Assembly: GCF_900105495.1 (NCBI RefSeq)
Contig: NZ_FNTF01000002.1
Coordinates: 1,215,501-1,279,500 of the forward strand
DNA length: 64,000 bases
Direction: 5' to 3'
Origin: Pseudomonas frederiksbergensis
GTDB lineage: Bacteria; Pseudomonadota; Gammaproteobacteria; Pseudomonadales; Pseudomonadaceae
Position numbers and translations under genes: made by a program. Positions 25,158-34,940 of the stretch are shown in pieces. Numbering within the stretch: the first letter of the stretch is position 1; every line of letters starts with the position of its first letter. Under the pieces are notes generated by a model. It had not been told where the DNA came from, did not search any database, and saw nothing but the letters and a program-made list of their open reading frames with translations.

Positions 25158-27416
25158 ATGTCACCGATGACTCATTGTCTGCGCTATGTGCTGTTGCTCG
25201 GCGCTCTGTTGTGTTCACCCCCGACGCTGGCTGGCAATGTGCTGGAAAATTCGCAGTGGCGCGTCGAACTCGATCCCGCCACGCTGGCGATCCTTGTCAC
25301 TCCCGCACAACATTTGCCAGTGCAAGCCTCGTCGGGCGTTAACGGGTATAAGGTCAGCAACCTCAAGCAAAGCGCCAATCGCATGGACTGGCAGTGGGAC
25401 GACGGCGCCTGGACGCTCAGTGCCGCCCTCGATCAGCGTGACCTGTCCCTGTCCATCACGGCCCGTGATCCCGGTGAACTGAGCTTTCTGAAACAGCCTG
25501 GCAGTTCCATGGGAAAAGGGCTGATCTGGCCGCTGGCCGAGGGGCGTTACGTGCCTGCCGGTGATCCGCTGTGGCAAACCTTTCTGCTCGATCAGGGGGC
25601 GTTCAATACCACCCAAGACCTGAGTCTGCCGCTGTGGGGCGTTGATCACGGTGGCTTCACGCTGAACTGGCTGATGACCAACCCTTACAACAATCGCCTG
25701 ATCTTCAGCGCCGAAAACAACAACACCCTTGCTCTGACTGTTCATCATCAATTCACCTCCCTCGAGCCCAATGCACCGCTGACTTTCAAGCTGTCGTTGG
25801 GTGATGTCGATCTGTTGGCGGGTGCCAGGCGCTATCGGAAATGGTTGGTCGACAGCGGGCAATACGAAACCTTGAGCGACAAACTGCTGAAGACTCCCGA
25901 AGCCAAAAAGCTCCTGGGCGCCAGTCATGCTTATCTGTGGGGTAATGACCTGCTCGGACCGGAGGATGTTCGAAGCTGGCCAGCCTTGCTGAAAAGGTTG
26001 CGCGGTAATGGGCTGCTGGCCAGCGAGTTACGTTCCAGTTTTGACACTGAAAGCTCGCAGTTACTGGCCCGGGCTGAGCCACCGCTTGATCGTTACCAGC
26101 AAGCCACGTTGCTACGCAGCCTCAATGCTGCACTCAACAAGAAGGCACGCAGCGGCTGGCAGTCTGTGGTCGAACCGGACATGCAAAAACTGGCTGACGG
26201 CTACGGCGTGTTACGTGCTGAGCTGGCAGTGGCGTTTTCCGATGCTTTGACGGCAACCCCGGAACGCTGGGGCAATACCTTGTCACCCACCACAATCGAA
26301 CAACTGAAAGCTGCAGGCCTGACGCGATTATGGCTTGGCCTTGGCGAGGGTTGGGAAGGGGGGCTCTGGCATCCTGAAACGGTGCGCCAAGGCGTTGCCG
26401 CAGGTTATCTGGTGGCGCCTTATGATTCCTATGAAACGGCGCTGACCATCACTGAAAACCCGGACTGGACCACCGCGCATCTGGGCTCCAGAGCCAACCA
26501 GGAATGTGCGGTCGTGCTGGAAACCGGGACGTTCAAAAGCGGGTTTCAGCAATCGGGGCATTACACCGATCCGCGTTGTGTTCGGCCATTGCTTGAAGCG
26601 CGCATCAGGGCTGTGCTTGGCAAGGCCGGATTCAATAGCTGGTTTCTGGACGCCTACGCCACCGGCATGCTGTTCGACAGCTACCGTGTGGGAGCGACCA
26701 TGACTCAGGTGCAAAATGCCGAAGGCAACATCGATGCTTCGCGTTGGGTCAACGAGACATTGAAGCTACCGACCGGCTCCGAGGATGGCAACGCCACCAC
26801 GGCCCAAGGTGTGTTGTTTGCCCATGGGATGCAGACACCGGTAATCGGCTGGGGGGATTCGGATATGAGCAAGAATCCGAAGTCGCCCTATTACCTGGGC
26901 CGCTGGTTTCCTGATGAACAGCCGCAGGTTTTCTTCAAGCCCGTGCCGCTCAAGGAACCCTATCGCACGGTTCACTTTGCGCCGCAAACGCGCTTGCCGC
27001 TTTATCAGGCGGTGTTCCATGGCTCGGTGATCACCACCCATCATTGGTTGTTCGACAGCCTTAAGTTGAGCAATGTGCGCGCCGATAATGAGCTGACGCA
27101 ATTGCTCTACAACGTGCCGCCGCTGTATCACCTGAGTGCGGCGACGCTGAAGCAGCGGTTACCGGTGATTGCGCGTCAGGATGTGTTCTTCCGCCCGCTG
27201 CATGAGCGTCTGGCGACTCAGGCAATGACAGGTTTCCGTTGGCTGACTGAAGACCGTCAGGTACAGCAGACAACGTTCGCCGATGGCACCAGGCTGGTGG
27301 CGAACTTTGATGTACGCGAACGTGAGATGGATGGGCGACCGCTGGCCGATCGAAGCATTACCGCGTTTGACGCGAGCGGGGGAGTGACGACCTATCAAGT
27401 CGCTGTGCAACGTTAG
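25158..27416 (+). CDS. Putative secreted glycoside hydrolase (GH101-like/DUF5696-like)
   Basis: 752 residues from the ATG at 25158, which has GGAGGAGGG upstream; the frame is open earlier but without a ribosome site. A signal peptide (YVLLLGALLCSPPTLAG) predicts export. The N-terminal beta-rich part (about 30-270) resembles a galactose-mutarotase-like supersandwich. The following part resembles a TIM barrel, with FNSWFLDAYATGMLFDSYR (about 545) holding a likely catalytic Asp, and GWGDSDM later. I cannot place the family with certainty; a glycosidase acting on an extracellular or envelope polysaccharide is the best guess. The gene is monocistronic. Confidence 0.55.
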   Translation: MSPMTHCLRYVLLLGALLCSPPTLAGNVLENSQWRVELDPATLAILVTPAQHLPVQASSGVNGYKVSNLKQSANRMDWQWDDGAWTLSAALDQRDLSLSITARDPGELSFLKQPGSSMGKGLIWPLAEGRYVPAGDPLWQTFLLDQGAFNTTQDLSLPLWGVDHGGFTLNWLMTNPYNNRLIFSAENNNTLALTVHHQFTSLEPNAPLTFKLSLGDVDLLAGARRYRKWLVDSGQYETLSDKLLKTPEAKKLLGASHAYLWGNDLLGPEDVRSWPALLKRLRGNGLLASELRSSFDTESSQLLARAEPPLDRYQQATLLRSLNAALNKKARSGWQSVVEPDMQKLADGYGVLRAELAVAFSDALTATPERWGNTLSPTTIEQLKAAGLTRLWLGLGEGWEGGLWHPETVRQGVAAGYLVAPYDSYETALTITENPDWTTAHLGSRANQECAVVLETGTFKSGFQQSGHYTDPRCVRPLLEARIRAVLGKAGFNSWFLDAYATGMLFDSYRVGATMTQVQNAEGNIDASRWVNETLKLPTGSEDGNATTAQGVLFAHGMQTPVIGWGDSDMSKNPKSPYYLGRWFPDEQPQVFFKPVPLKEPYRTVHFAPQTRLPLYQAVFHGSVITTHHWLFDSLKLSNVRADNELTQLLYNVPPLYHLSAATLKQRLPVIARQDVFFRPLHERLATQAMTGFRWLTEDRQVQQTTFADGTRLVANFDVREREMDGRPLADRSITAFDASGGVTTYQVAVQR

Positions 27417-27457
27417 AAAACCGTCGCGAACCTGATCGCGATTTGCGTCCTGACAGG

Positions 27458-28087
27458 CTACGCCGGTTTACGCCAGACACTCGCCAGCCAAGGCTGCTGC
27501 TCCCGCGGCAGCCCTGCCGGCCGGTAGTAATGCTCCAGCTCCACAAACCCCGCCGCCGTCAGCAATTGCTGCCACGTCTCAAGATCGTGGTACGCCCCAT
27601 AACGCGGCCCGTTCCAGCCTTCCTGATTCTCGCCACGCGGGTTGGAACTGAACAGCACGCCACCCGGCTTCAAGGCCCCGCGCAACTCCTTCAATACCCG
27701 AGGCAGTTCCTGGCGCGGAATATGAAACAGCACCGCATTGGCGAAGATCCCGTCAAAACGTTCGGCCGGTAAATCCAGCTTCAGGAAATCCTGCTGCCAG
27801 ACTTCACAACCGCTGTCCTGTCGGGCCATCTGCGCAAACTTCTCCGAACCATCAAGCCCTACGGCGGTGTGGCCCATGCGCGTGAAGGTTTGCAAATCAC
27901 GACCCGGCCCGCAGCCAAAATCGAGGATGTCGAACGGCGCCTCACCCTGAATATGCCGCAACAGCGCATCGATGTTCTGGCTGACATCATGATCGCGCGT
28001 CCCTTCGCGAAAACTTTCAGCCACCGAGTTGTAATGGCCCAGGGTGGTGGAGGTGATCTGCTCGAGGTCGGTGGGGGTCTGTTTCAT
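27458..28087 (-). CDS. Class I SAM-dependent methyltransferase
   Basis: 209 residues. Motif I is ILDFGCGPG (about 54-62), motif II region TAVGLDGSEKFAQMA, motif post-II FDGIFANAVLFHIP, then LKPGGVLFSSNPRG. This is the Methyltransf_11/25 fold of small-molecule methyltransferases. The substrate is unknown. I use the ATG at 28087; an earlier TTG (28105) gives six extra residues without a better ribosome site. It is convergent with the glycosidase gene. Confidence 0.85.
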   Translation of the reverse strand: MKQTPTDLEQITSTTLGHYNSVAESFREGTRDHDVSQNIDALLRHIQGEAPFDILDFGCGPGRDLQTFTRMGHTAVGLDGSEKFAQMARQDSGCEVWQQDFLKLDLPAERFDGIFANAVLFHIPRQELPRVLKELRGALKPGGVLFSSNPRGENQEGWNGPRYGAYHDLETWQQLLTAAGFVELEHYYRPAGLPREQQPWLASVWRKPA

Positions 28088-28155
28088 GGTCGGCTGCGCA
28101 GGCAATTGGGATTTGCCGAATATACGCCATCAAACCAGTGGCTGCTTCGCAGCCA

Positions 28156-28236
28156 ATCGCGAGCAGGCTCGCTCCCACAGTTGATCGCGTCCGTCTGGAC
28201 ATCTCGGTCGAATGTGGGAGCGAGCCTGCTCGCGAA
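28156..28236. repeat. Palindromic repeat, family 2, full copy
   Basis: ATCGCGAGCAGGCTCGCTCC and GGAGCGAGCCTGCTCGCGAA arms surround a short core. It lies between the metI stop and the methyltransferase start. Confidence 0.88.
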
Positions 28237-28272
28237 AGCGGTATCACTGACAACCAATAACTTCAGCCAGAC

Positions 28273-28917
28273 TCAGCGCTTGTTGAGCCCCCGAGCCAAC
28301 CGATCCCCGCCCAACTGAATCACCGCCACCAACACCACCAGCAACACAATCACCGTCAACATGACCTGGCTATCAAAGCGTTGATACCCGTATCGATAGG
28401 CGATATCGCCCAACCCACCGGCACCAATCGCCCCGGCCATGGCCGACGAGTTGATCATCGTCACCAGCGTAATCGTGAAACCGCCAACAATTCCCGGCAG
28501 CGCCTCGGGCAACAACACATGCCAAACGATATGCCCGCGTCGGCAACCCATCGCCTGCGCCGCTTCGATCAACCCGTGATCCACCTCCCGCAAACTGACT
28601 TCGGCAATGCGCGCAAAGAACGGCGTGGCGGCAATGGTCAGCGGCACCACGGCGGCCCAAACGCCGTACGTGGTGCCGACGATCAACCGGGTAAACGGAA
28701 TCAGCGCCACCATCAAAATCAGAAACGGAATCGAGCGGAACAGGTTCACGAACGCGCCCAACGCACGGTTCAGCGCCGGTGCTTCATAAATTCCGCCCTT
28801 GGAACTGGTGACCAGGATCACCGCCAGCGGAATGCCCGCCAGCAGTGCGATCAATGACGACACGCCGACCATCAGGAAGGTGTCGATGAAGCCTTGCAGC
28901 AAGCGATCAAACCACAT
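28273..28917 (-). CDS. metI: Methionine-type ABC transporter permease MetI
   Basis: 214 residues with five predicted membrane helices. The ATPase-docking EAA loop reads [28 protein letters not shown]. Family features [24 protein letters not shown] and [20 protein letters not shown] are intact. It forms the channel for MetQ-bound substrate. It overlaps the end of metN by 11 bases. It is the last gene of the sfnB-sfnB-LLM-metQNI series. Since metN is frameshifted, its activity may depend on another ATPase or on the frameshift being an artefact. Confidence 0.92.
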   Translation of the reverse strand: MWFDRLLQGFIDTFLMVGVSSLIALLAGIPLAVILVTSSKGGIYEAPALNRALGAFVNLFRSIPFLILMVALIPFTRLIVGTTYGVWAAVVPLTIAATPFFARIAEVSLREVDHGLIEAAQAMGCRRGHIVWHVLLPEALPGIVGGFTITLVTMINSSAMAGAIGAGGLGDIAYRYGYQRFDSQVMLTVIVLLVVLVAVIQLGGDRLARGLNKR

Positions 28918-30027
28918 AACCCAGCACCTCCACCTGTTGTGCCCAGTTGCCGGCGCGTTGACGCAATTCCTCTGCGCTGAGAGACGAACCGGTCACCGCC
29001 AGCAGCAGTTGCCCGAGGGCATGGCCCTGAATCCGTTCCACGCCACCTTGCAGCAAGCGCACGCGACCGCCGAGGGCACTGAACAACGCGGCCAGGTCGG
29101 GCTCGTCGCTGGCGCTGCCGGTGAACTGCAAACGCAGCACAACAGCAGCGTCCGAGGACTGTGGCTGTGCCTGCAAGCGGCTTTGCAGTTCTTCCGGCAA
29201 ACCGTGCTGTAACGGTGCCAGCAAGGTTTTGCTGACCTCGTGCTGCGGGTTGCCGAAGACTTCCCAGACCGGCCCTTGTTCGACGATTCGTCCGTGTTCC
29301 AGCACCACGACCCGATCACAGATATCGCGGATCACCGCCATCTCGTGGGTGATCAGCACGATGGTCAGGCCCAGGCGCTGGTTGATCTCGCGCAGCAGGC
29401 CGAGGATCGATTGCGTGGTTTCCGGGTCCAGCGCCGAAGTGGCTTCGTCGCACAGCAGAATCGCCGGGTCATGCACCAGGGCGCGGGCGATGCCGACGCG
29501 TTGTTTCTGCCCGCCGGACAGCTGCGCCGGGTAGGCCTTGTGTTTCTCTTGCAGGCCACCAGTTCCAGCAATTGGCGGACTTTCTGCTGGCGTTTTTCCT
29601 TCGGCACCCCGGCGACTTTCAGCGGCAATTCGACGTTCTGCCAAACTGTCTTGGCCGACATCAGGTTGAAGTGCTGGAAGATCATGCCAATGCGCCGACG
29701 CAGCGCCACCAGGCGGTCTTCATCGAACTCGCCGATGTCGACCTGATCGATCAGCACGCGCCCCGTACTCGGTTGTTCCAGGCGGTTGATGGTGCGGATC
29801 AGCGACGACTTGCCGGCGCCGCTGCGGCCGATGATGCCGAACACCTCGCCGCGCTGGATCGCCAGGTCGATGCCTTGCAGCGCGGCGACAGGACCTTGCG
29901 GGCCGTCGTAGGTTTTGCCCAGGCCAATGAAGCGCACGTGAGCACGGTTCAGGTTCGGGTGCAGTTCCGTTTGTTCAGCGTCTTTGAGCTCTGGAATCTC
30001 CAGTCGCAGTTGCGTGGCTGCCGTCAT
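28907..30027 (-). pseudogene. metN: metN, methionine-type ABC ATPase, interrupted by a one-base frameshift
   Basis: The reading frame from ATG 30027 gives a normal MetN N-terminus with Walker [10 protein letters not shown] and Q-loop MIFQHFNLM up to QLLELV. It then turns into [10 protein letters not shown] at about 29555. In the next frame the expected continuation [20 protein letters not shown] runs on through Walker [15 protein letters not shown], the H-loop and a C-terminal NIL regulatory domain to 28907. Adding one base at GGCC (about 29553-29556) restores a full-length MetN of about 373 aa. As written, the first product lacks the signature and Walker B. It could be a sequencing error, a true null mutation or, less likely, programmed frameshifting. 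Confidence 0.85.
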
Positions 30028-30029
30028 AT

Positions 30030-30839
30030 TCAGCTTTCCCAACCGGCTTGGTAGAGCTTGCCGTGGGCTTTATCCAGTGCTGCACGCACGGCCGGCGAAT
30101 GCTGGTAGATGTCGACGAACTTGATCAGGCGCGGGTCGGTTTTGCTTTTCGGCTGGATCACGAACTGAATCACGTATTCCTTGTGATCGAGGCCGTCGAA
30201 CAGCAGGGCGGAGCCGGCATCGAAGGTCTTCGACAAGCGGATGTAGGCCGGGTAGCCCTGAACCAGATCGGCGTCGTCATAGGCGCGTACCAGTTGCACG
30301 GCTTCGACCTGAAGGATTTTGATCTTCTTCGGATTGGCGACGATGTCTTCTTCGCTGGCCTTGTAGCCGACGCCCGGTTTTAGGGTGATCAGCCCGGCCT
30401 TGGCCAACAGTTGCAAGCCACGACCGCTGTTGATCGGGTCGTTGGCGATCGCCACGCTGGCGCCTTCCGGCAGTTCGTCGAAGTTTTTGTATTGCTTCGA
30501 GTAGAGGCCGACGTTGTTGATGATCCCCGGTGCGAACGGCACCAGGTCAAAACCGGCGGCGGCCTTGGCGTTTTCCAGGAACGGGACGTGCTGGAAGTAG
30601 TTCACGTCGATGTCGCCGGCGGCGAGGCTAACGTTGGGCGCGATCCAGTCACTGAACTCCACCAGGTCGACTTGCAGGCCTTGTTTCCTGGCTTCTTCGA
30701 CGGCGGCTTCCAGGGGAATGGCGAAAGCGGCGGTGGTGCCGACCTTCAGCGGCGCGTCGGCGGCGAAGGTGATGGAGCTGAAAAGGCCGAGGGCCAAGGC
30801 CAGTGCTTTGACTGGGTGGCTGAATAGTTTTTTGGTCAT
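30030..30839 (-). CDS. metQ: Methionine-type ABC transporter binding protein MetQ
   Basis: 269 residues. The signal peptide ([16 protein letters not shown]) has no lipobox. The NlpA fold is visible: [42 protein letters not shown], and [19 protein letters not shown]. It differs strongly from the orphan MetQ at 17.2 kb, so the ligands probably differ; a link to organosulfur compounds follows from the upstream monooxygenase genes (inference). GGAAAATC precedes the ATG. metN begins 2 bases after the stop. Confidence 0.9.
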   Translation of the reverse strand: MTKKLFSHPVKALALALGLFSSITFAADAPLKVGTTAAFAIPLEAAVEEARKQGLQVDLVEFSDWIAPNVSLAAGDIDVNYFQHVPFLENAKAAAGFDLVPFAPGIINNVGLYSKQYKNFDELPEGASVAIANDPINSGRGLQLLAKAGLITLKPGVGYKASEEDIVANPKKIKILQVEAVQLVRAYDDADLVQGYPAYIRLSKTFDAGSALLFDGLDHKEYVIQFVIQPKSKTDPRLIKFVDIYQHSPAVRAALDKAHGKLYQAGWES

Positions 30840-30870
30840 GATGATTTTCCAGTCAGTGCATTGGATTGGC

Positions 30871-30979
30871 GATCGTTCCCACGCTCCGCGTGGGAATGCA
30901 GCCAGTGACGCTCTGCGTCACCGCCGCAAGGACGCGGAGCGTCCCGGGAGGCATTACCACGCAGAGCGTGGGAACGATC
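30871..30979. repeat. Palindromic repeat, family 1, full copy, between LLM oxidoreductase and metQ
   Basis: Full doublet with the central pair inverted relative to some other copies (GACGCTCTGCGTC then GACGCGGAGCGTC). It lies between the LLM monooxygenase stop and the metQ start, so it may set a transcript boundary in what otherwise looks like one operon. Confidence 0.9.
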
Positions 30980-30990
30980 AGTTACAGGGG

Positions 30991-32343
30991 TTAGTGTCGG
31001 TAATGGGATCCGGTATGTTGCTCAGGCAAATGCGCCTCTGCGTGAAACAGTTTTTCCCGCAGGCTGCCGCTGTCATAAGCGGTCTTGTACGACCCGCGCC
31101 GTTGCAACTCCGGAATCACCAGGTCGATGAAATCCACATAACTCTCCGGCGTGACGATTCGCGTCAGGTTGAAGCCATCCAACCCGGTTTCGGCGATCCA
31201 CGATTCCAGCTCATCCGCCACCTGCTGCGGCGAACCCACCACGGTGATGTAGCGACCACCGAGGGCGTGTTGCTCGAGTAATTTGCGGCGGGTCCAGTCG
31301 TTGTTTTGCAGGTTTTTGGTAGCGGACTGGATCGCGTTGCTCTTCACGTACTGGATCGGTTCGTCGATGTCGTACTCGGAAAAATCGATCCCGGTGGAAG
31401 CCGAGAAATGCGCCACGCCGGCCTCGGCACTGGCGTAGCTCAAGTACTCGGCGTGCTTGGCCCAGGCTGCCTCTTCGGTTTCGCCGACAATCACGTTCAA
31501 CCCCATGAACACCTTGATGTCCTCAGGGTTGCGCCCGGCCTCGACGGCACTGGCGCGCACCTTGTCCACTTGAACCTTGGTCGACGGTTTGTTCTGGCCG
31601 CTGATGAACACGCACTCGGCATGCCGCCCGGCGAACAGCAAACCGCGATCCGAACTGCCGGCCTGGAACAGCACCGGTGTGCGCTGCGGCGAGGGTTCGC
31701 AGAGGTGATAACCCTCGACCTGATAGAACTCGCCCTTGTGCTCGACCTTGTGCACTTTCTCGGGCTGCGCGTAGATCCGCTGTTGCGGATCGTTAAGCAC
31801 CGCGCCGTTTTCCCAGCTGCCTTCCCAGAGTTTGTAGAGCACTTGCAGGTATTCATCGGCCTGGTCATAACGACGGTCGTGTTCGACCTGTTCGCTCAAA
31901 CCCATGGCTTTGGCGGCGCTGTCGAGGTAGCCGGTGACGATGTTCCAGCCGACCCGGCCACGGCTCAGGTGATCGAGCGTGGACATGCGTCGGGCGAACA
32001 GATACGGCGGTTCGTACGTCAGGTTGGCGGTGAGGCCGAAGCCAAGGTTTTTGGTGACCGCAGCCATGGCCGAGACCAGCAGCAGCGGGTCATTGACCGG
32101 CAACTGGATTGACTCTTTGAGCGGGACGTCCACCGAGTTCTGGTAGACGTCGTAGACCCCGACGATGTCGGCGATGAACAAGCCGTCGAACAGGCCACGC
32201 TCCAGCAATTGCGCCAGTTCGGTCCAGTATTCGATGGTTTTGTACTGGGTTGACGTGTCCCGTGGGTGCGTCCACAGACCATGATTGATGTGCCCGATGC
32301 AGTTCATGTTGAACGCGTTAAGCAAAATCTTTTTCTTCGCCAT
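30991..32343 (-). CDS. LLM-class FMN-dependent monooxygenase (NtaA/SnaA/DszA subfamily)
   Basis: 450 residues. The N-terminus KKILLNAFNMNCIGHINHGLWTHP is typical of the NtaA/DszA/DmoA subfamily, as are LFARRMSTLDHLSRGRVGWNIVTGYLDSAA and PVLFQAGSSDRG. These enzymes use FMNH2 and O2 to oxidise organosulfur or N-containing compounds (DszA on sulfones, DmoA on dimethyl sulfide). They need a separate flavin reductase, and none is seen in the window. The start ATG overlaps the stop of the upstream SfnB gene (TGATG). Context indicates sulfur scavenging; the substrate is unknown. Confidence 0.9.
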   Translation of the reverse strand: MAKKKILLNAFNMNCIGHINHGLWTHPRDTSTQYKTIEYWTELAQLLERGLFDGLFIADIVGVYDVYQNSVDVPLKESIQLPVNDPLLLVSAMAAVTKNLGFGLTANLTYEPPYLFARRMSTLDHLSRGRVGWNIVTGYLDSAAKAMGLSEQVEHDRRYDQADEYLQVLYKLWEGSWENGAVLNDPQQRIYAQPEKVHKVEHKGEFYQVEGYHLCEPSPQRTPVLFQAGSSDRGLLFAGRHAECVFISGQNKPSTKVQVDKVRASAVEAGRNPEDIKVFMGLNVIVGETEEAAWAKHAEYLSYASAEAGVAHFSASTGIDFSEYDIDEPIQYVKSNAIQSATKNLQNNDWTRRKLLEQHALGGRYITVVGSPQQVADELESWIAETGLDGFNLTRIVTPESYVDFIDLVIPELQRRGSYKTAYDSGSLREKLFHAEAHLPEQHTGSHYRH

Positions 32344-33536
32344 CAGATGGTCCCCCGCAGTGGCGGGTTTTCATCGTTGAGGTAGTAATTGCCCACCGCG
32401 TGATACTTCCAGCGCACCGGGTCGTGCAGCGTGTGCACTCGAGCGTTGCGCCAGTGACGATCCAGGCCGTGTTCAATCAAGGTTGCCTGGCTGCCGGCCA
32501 GTTCAAACAGCGTGCTGCCAGCGGCGAGGGAAATCTCGGTGCTGATGGCGCGGGCTTCGGCGACCGCAATCGACGCGGCGGCGACGGTCTCGGCGTTGGT
32601 GTCGGCCTGGGCCTTGTCGAGGAATTCGCCAGAGCGTTCCAGCAAGGCCTCGGCGGCGTGCAGGCGAATGCTCAAGTGGCCGAAGCTCTTGATGGTCAGC
32701 GGGTCCTCGATGGCTTTGTCGTTGCCGGAATCGATCCACGGCCGGGTCTTGGTGCGCACGAAGTGCAGCGCATCTTCATAGGCGGCGCGGGCGATGCCGG
32801 TGTCGATGGCGGCGTGAAGAATCTGCGCCAACGGGCCGACGGTGGTCGGGCGCTCGAACGCACTTTGAAACGGAATCACGTCTTCGGCGGCGACGTAAAC
32901 ATCTTCAAACACCACCGAACCGCTGCCGGTGGTGCGCTGGCCGAAGCCGCTCCAGTCGTCGATGACCGTCAGGCCCTTGGCATGACGAGGGACGAAAGCG
33001 AGTTGCTGAACGCCGTTTTCGTCCACGACCGAGGTCGGAATGCGCTGGGCATAAATCGCGCCCGTGGCGTAAAACTTGCGGCCGTTGATGCGGTAGCCGT
33101 CGCCGTCGCGAGTCAGGCTGGTAACGCGGTCATGGGCGGTTTTGGTGCCCAGTTCCGCGAGGGCATTGCCGAAGCGTTGCCCTGCCAGCACTTCGGCGTA
33201 GAGGCGTTTTTTCTGCTCTTCGCTGCCATTCACCCGCAGCACTTCGAGCGCGTAGAAATGGTTCTGCGGGATCTGGCCGAGGGAACCGTCAGCCTGGGCG
33301 ATCAGCGCGATCACCTTGGCCAGGGTGACGTTGGAAACCCCGGCGCCGCCGTATTCTTTTGGCACGCTGATGCCCCAAAGGCCCGAGCGGGAAAACACTT
33401 CCAGTTCCGGGTGTGGCAAACGGCGTTCGCGGTCGCGCAGGGCGCTGTCGCGTTTGAAATCTTCGGCCAGGTCACTGGCGACGATCAGGGCTTGCTCATC
33501 GCTGGTGATGACCGCGACGTGGTGAGAAAGGGTCAT
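32343..33536 (-). CDS. SfnB-family sulfur acquisition oxidoreductase, second copy
   Basis: 397 residues with the acyl-CoA dehydrogenase fold of the DszC/SfnB group. An N-terminal helical domain includes FSRSGLWGISVPKEYGGAGV, a central beta domain includes GRKFYATGAIYAQ and DDWSGFGQRTTGSGSVVF, and the C-terminal helices end in RHWRNARVHTLHDPVRWKYHAVG. SfnB was linked to dimethyl sulfone use in P. putida, and DszC relatives are FMNH2-dependent monooxygenases. I use the ATG at 33536 (TGGAGAAAC upstream), matching its paralogue; the frame stays open upstream without similarity. It lies 23 bases after the first SfnB gene. Confidence 0.88.
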   Translation of the reverse strand: MTLSHHVAVITSDEQALIVASDLAEDFKRDSALRDRERRLPHPELEVFSRSGLWGISVPKEYGGAGVSNVTLAKVIALIAQADGSLGQIPQNHFYALEVLRVNGSEEQKKRLYAEVLAGQRFGNALAELGTKTAHDRVTSLTRDGDGYRINGRKFYATGAIYAQRIPTSVVDENGVQQLAFVPRHAKGLTVIDDWSGFGQRTTGSGSVVFEDVYVAAEDVIPFQSAFERPTTVGPLAQILHAAIDTGIARAAYEDALHFVRTKTRPWIDSGNDKAIEDPLTIKSFGHLSIRLHAAEALLERSGEFLDKAQADTNAETVAAASIAVAEARAISTEISLAAGSTLFELAGSQATLIEHGLDRHWRNARVHTLHDPVRWKYHAVGNYYLNDENPPLRGTI

Positions 33537-33559
33537 GTGTTTCTCCAGAGGTCTGGTCG

Positions 33560-34801
33560 TTAAATCCAGGAGTGGCGAGCGGGCAGCGTGCCGTTCAGGT
33601 GATAGGTGCCGACGGCGTGATATTTCCAGCGCACCGGGTCGTGCAATGTATGCACGCGGGCGTTGCGCCAATGGCGGTCGAGGTTGAATTCGGCGAGGGT
33701 GGCGCGGCTGCCGGCCAGTTCGAAAAGCTTTTCGCTGGCCAGCAGCGAGATCTCGGTGGTCAGCACTTTGGCTTCGGCCACGGCAATCGAGGCGCGGGCG
33801 GCGGACTCGGCGGTGAGCGGCGCAGCGTTGACCTGATCGAGCACTTGCCCGGCCTTGCGCAACAACGCTTCGGCGGCGTGCAGTTCGATTTTCAGTTTGC
33901 CGATGTCGGCGATCACATAAAGGTCGTCGCTGGCCCGTTCGACCTTGGCGTCGATCCACGGCCGCGCACGGGTTTTCACGAACTCGATGGCGTCGTCGAT
34001 GGCGCCCCGGGCGATGCCGGCGTCAATGGCGGCTTGAATCAGCTGCGACACGGCACCCTGAATGTTCGGGCTGTCGTTGATCTTCCAGTTATCCACCACC
34101 AGCTCGGCGTCGACCTGCACGTTGTTGAGCAAAATAGTGCCGCTGGCGGTGGTGCGTTGGCCGAAGCCCGACCAGTCATCAACGATGCGCAGCCCGGGAG
34201 TGCCGCGACGGACGAAGGCCAGAACCTGCTTGCCATCGTCGTTCAGCGCCTTGATGGCGACCCAGTGGGCGAACAGGGCGCCGGTGGAATAGAACTTCTG
34301 CCCGTTGAGGACGAAGCCGTCGCCGCTGGCGGTGATTCGCGCCTTGAGTTCAAGGGTGTTCTTGGTACCGCGCTCAGGTCCCCCGTTACCGATCCGCCAG
34401 CCGCCGAGCACGCTTTTGAACAGCTGCTTTTTTTGCGATTCAGTGGCGCTGCCGAGTAACAGGTTGAGAATGCCGAACTGGTTTTGCGGGATCTGTCCCA
34501 GTGCCGGATCGGCCGCGGAAATGATCGCGAAGACTTCGGCCAGCGTGACGAACGAAACCTGCGGGCCACCGTACTCACGCGGGATAGAAATGCTGCCCAG
34601 GCCGCTGCGGGTGAACTGTTCGATTTCCGACCACGGCAGCTTGCGCTGCTGGTCGCGTTTGGCTGCTTGCAGACGGGCGACTTGCGCCAGCTCATGGGCG
34701 GCTTTAATGGCTTGTGCGTCGTTACGCAAGACCTGCGCGGGCAACAACAACGGGGCGATGTCCAGATCACTCTGGACGATTGCATCTGCCAGACTGGACA
34801 T
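33560..34801 (-). CDS. SfnB-family sulfur acquisition oxidoreductase, first copy
   Basis: 413 residues, a tandem paralogue of the downstream gene. The shared C-terminal block (FELAGSRATLAEFNLDRHWR, then NARVHTLHDPVRWKYHAVGT) is nearly identical in the two, while the N-termini differ. The flavin-type DDWSGFGQRTTASGTILL block is intact. Two copies probably handle different sulfur substrates or act in a heteromer (inference). AAGGAG lies 8 bases before the ATG. It is the first gene of a leftward operon, and an AT-rich promoter region with an inverted repeat lies 140-200 bases upstream. Confidence 0.88.
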   Translation of the reverse strand: MSSLADAIVQSDLDIAPLLLPAQVLRNDAQAIKAAHELAQVARLQAAKRDQQRKLPWSEIEQFTRSGLGSISIPREYGGPQVSFVTLAEVFAIISAADPALGQIPQNQFGILNLLLGSATESQKKQLFKSVLGGWRIGNGGPERGTKNTLELKARITASGDGFVLNGQKFYSTGALFAHWVAIKALNDDGKQVLAFVRRGTPGLRIVDDWSGFGQRTTASGTILLNNVQVDAELVVDNWKINDSPNIQGAVSQLIQAAIDAGIARGAIDDAIEFVKTRARPWIDAKVERASDDLYVIADIGKLKIELHAAEALLRKAGQVLDQVNAAPLTAESAARASIAVAEAKVLTTEISLLASEKLFELAGSRATLAEFNLDRHWRNARVHTLHDPVRWKYHAVGTYHLNGTLPARHSWI

Positions 34802-34940
34802 CAGTGCCGCTCCTTGGCTGCACGCAATGCCCTGGCGATCTGCACTGGGGTGATTGTGTTCCGGACCATACCTACCTCACATCTCATGGAAACGCCGCGA
34901 TGGTTGCGACGAACGAAAACAAGAATGTCCGGTGGTCCGG

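Noticed and set aside
34802-34940. Sigma-54 (-24/-12) promoter for the sfnB operon, expected if the SfnR-like protein acted here
   Set aside because: No TGGCAC-N5-TTGC-like match was found by eye on the coding strand in this region.
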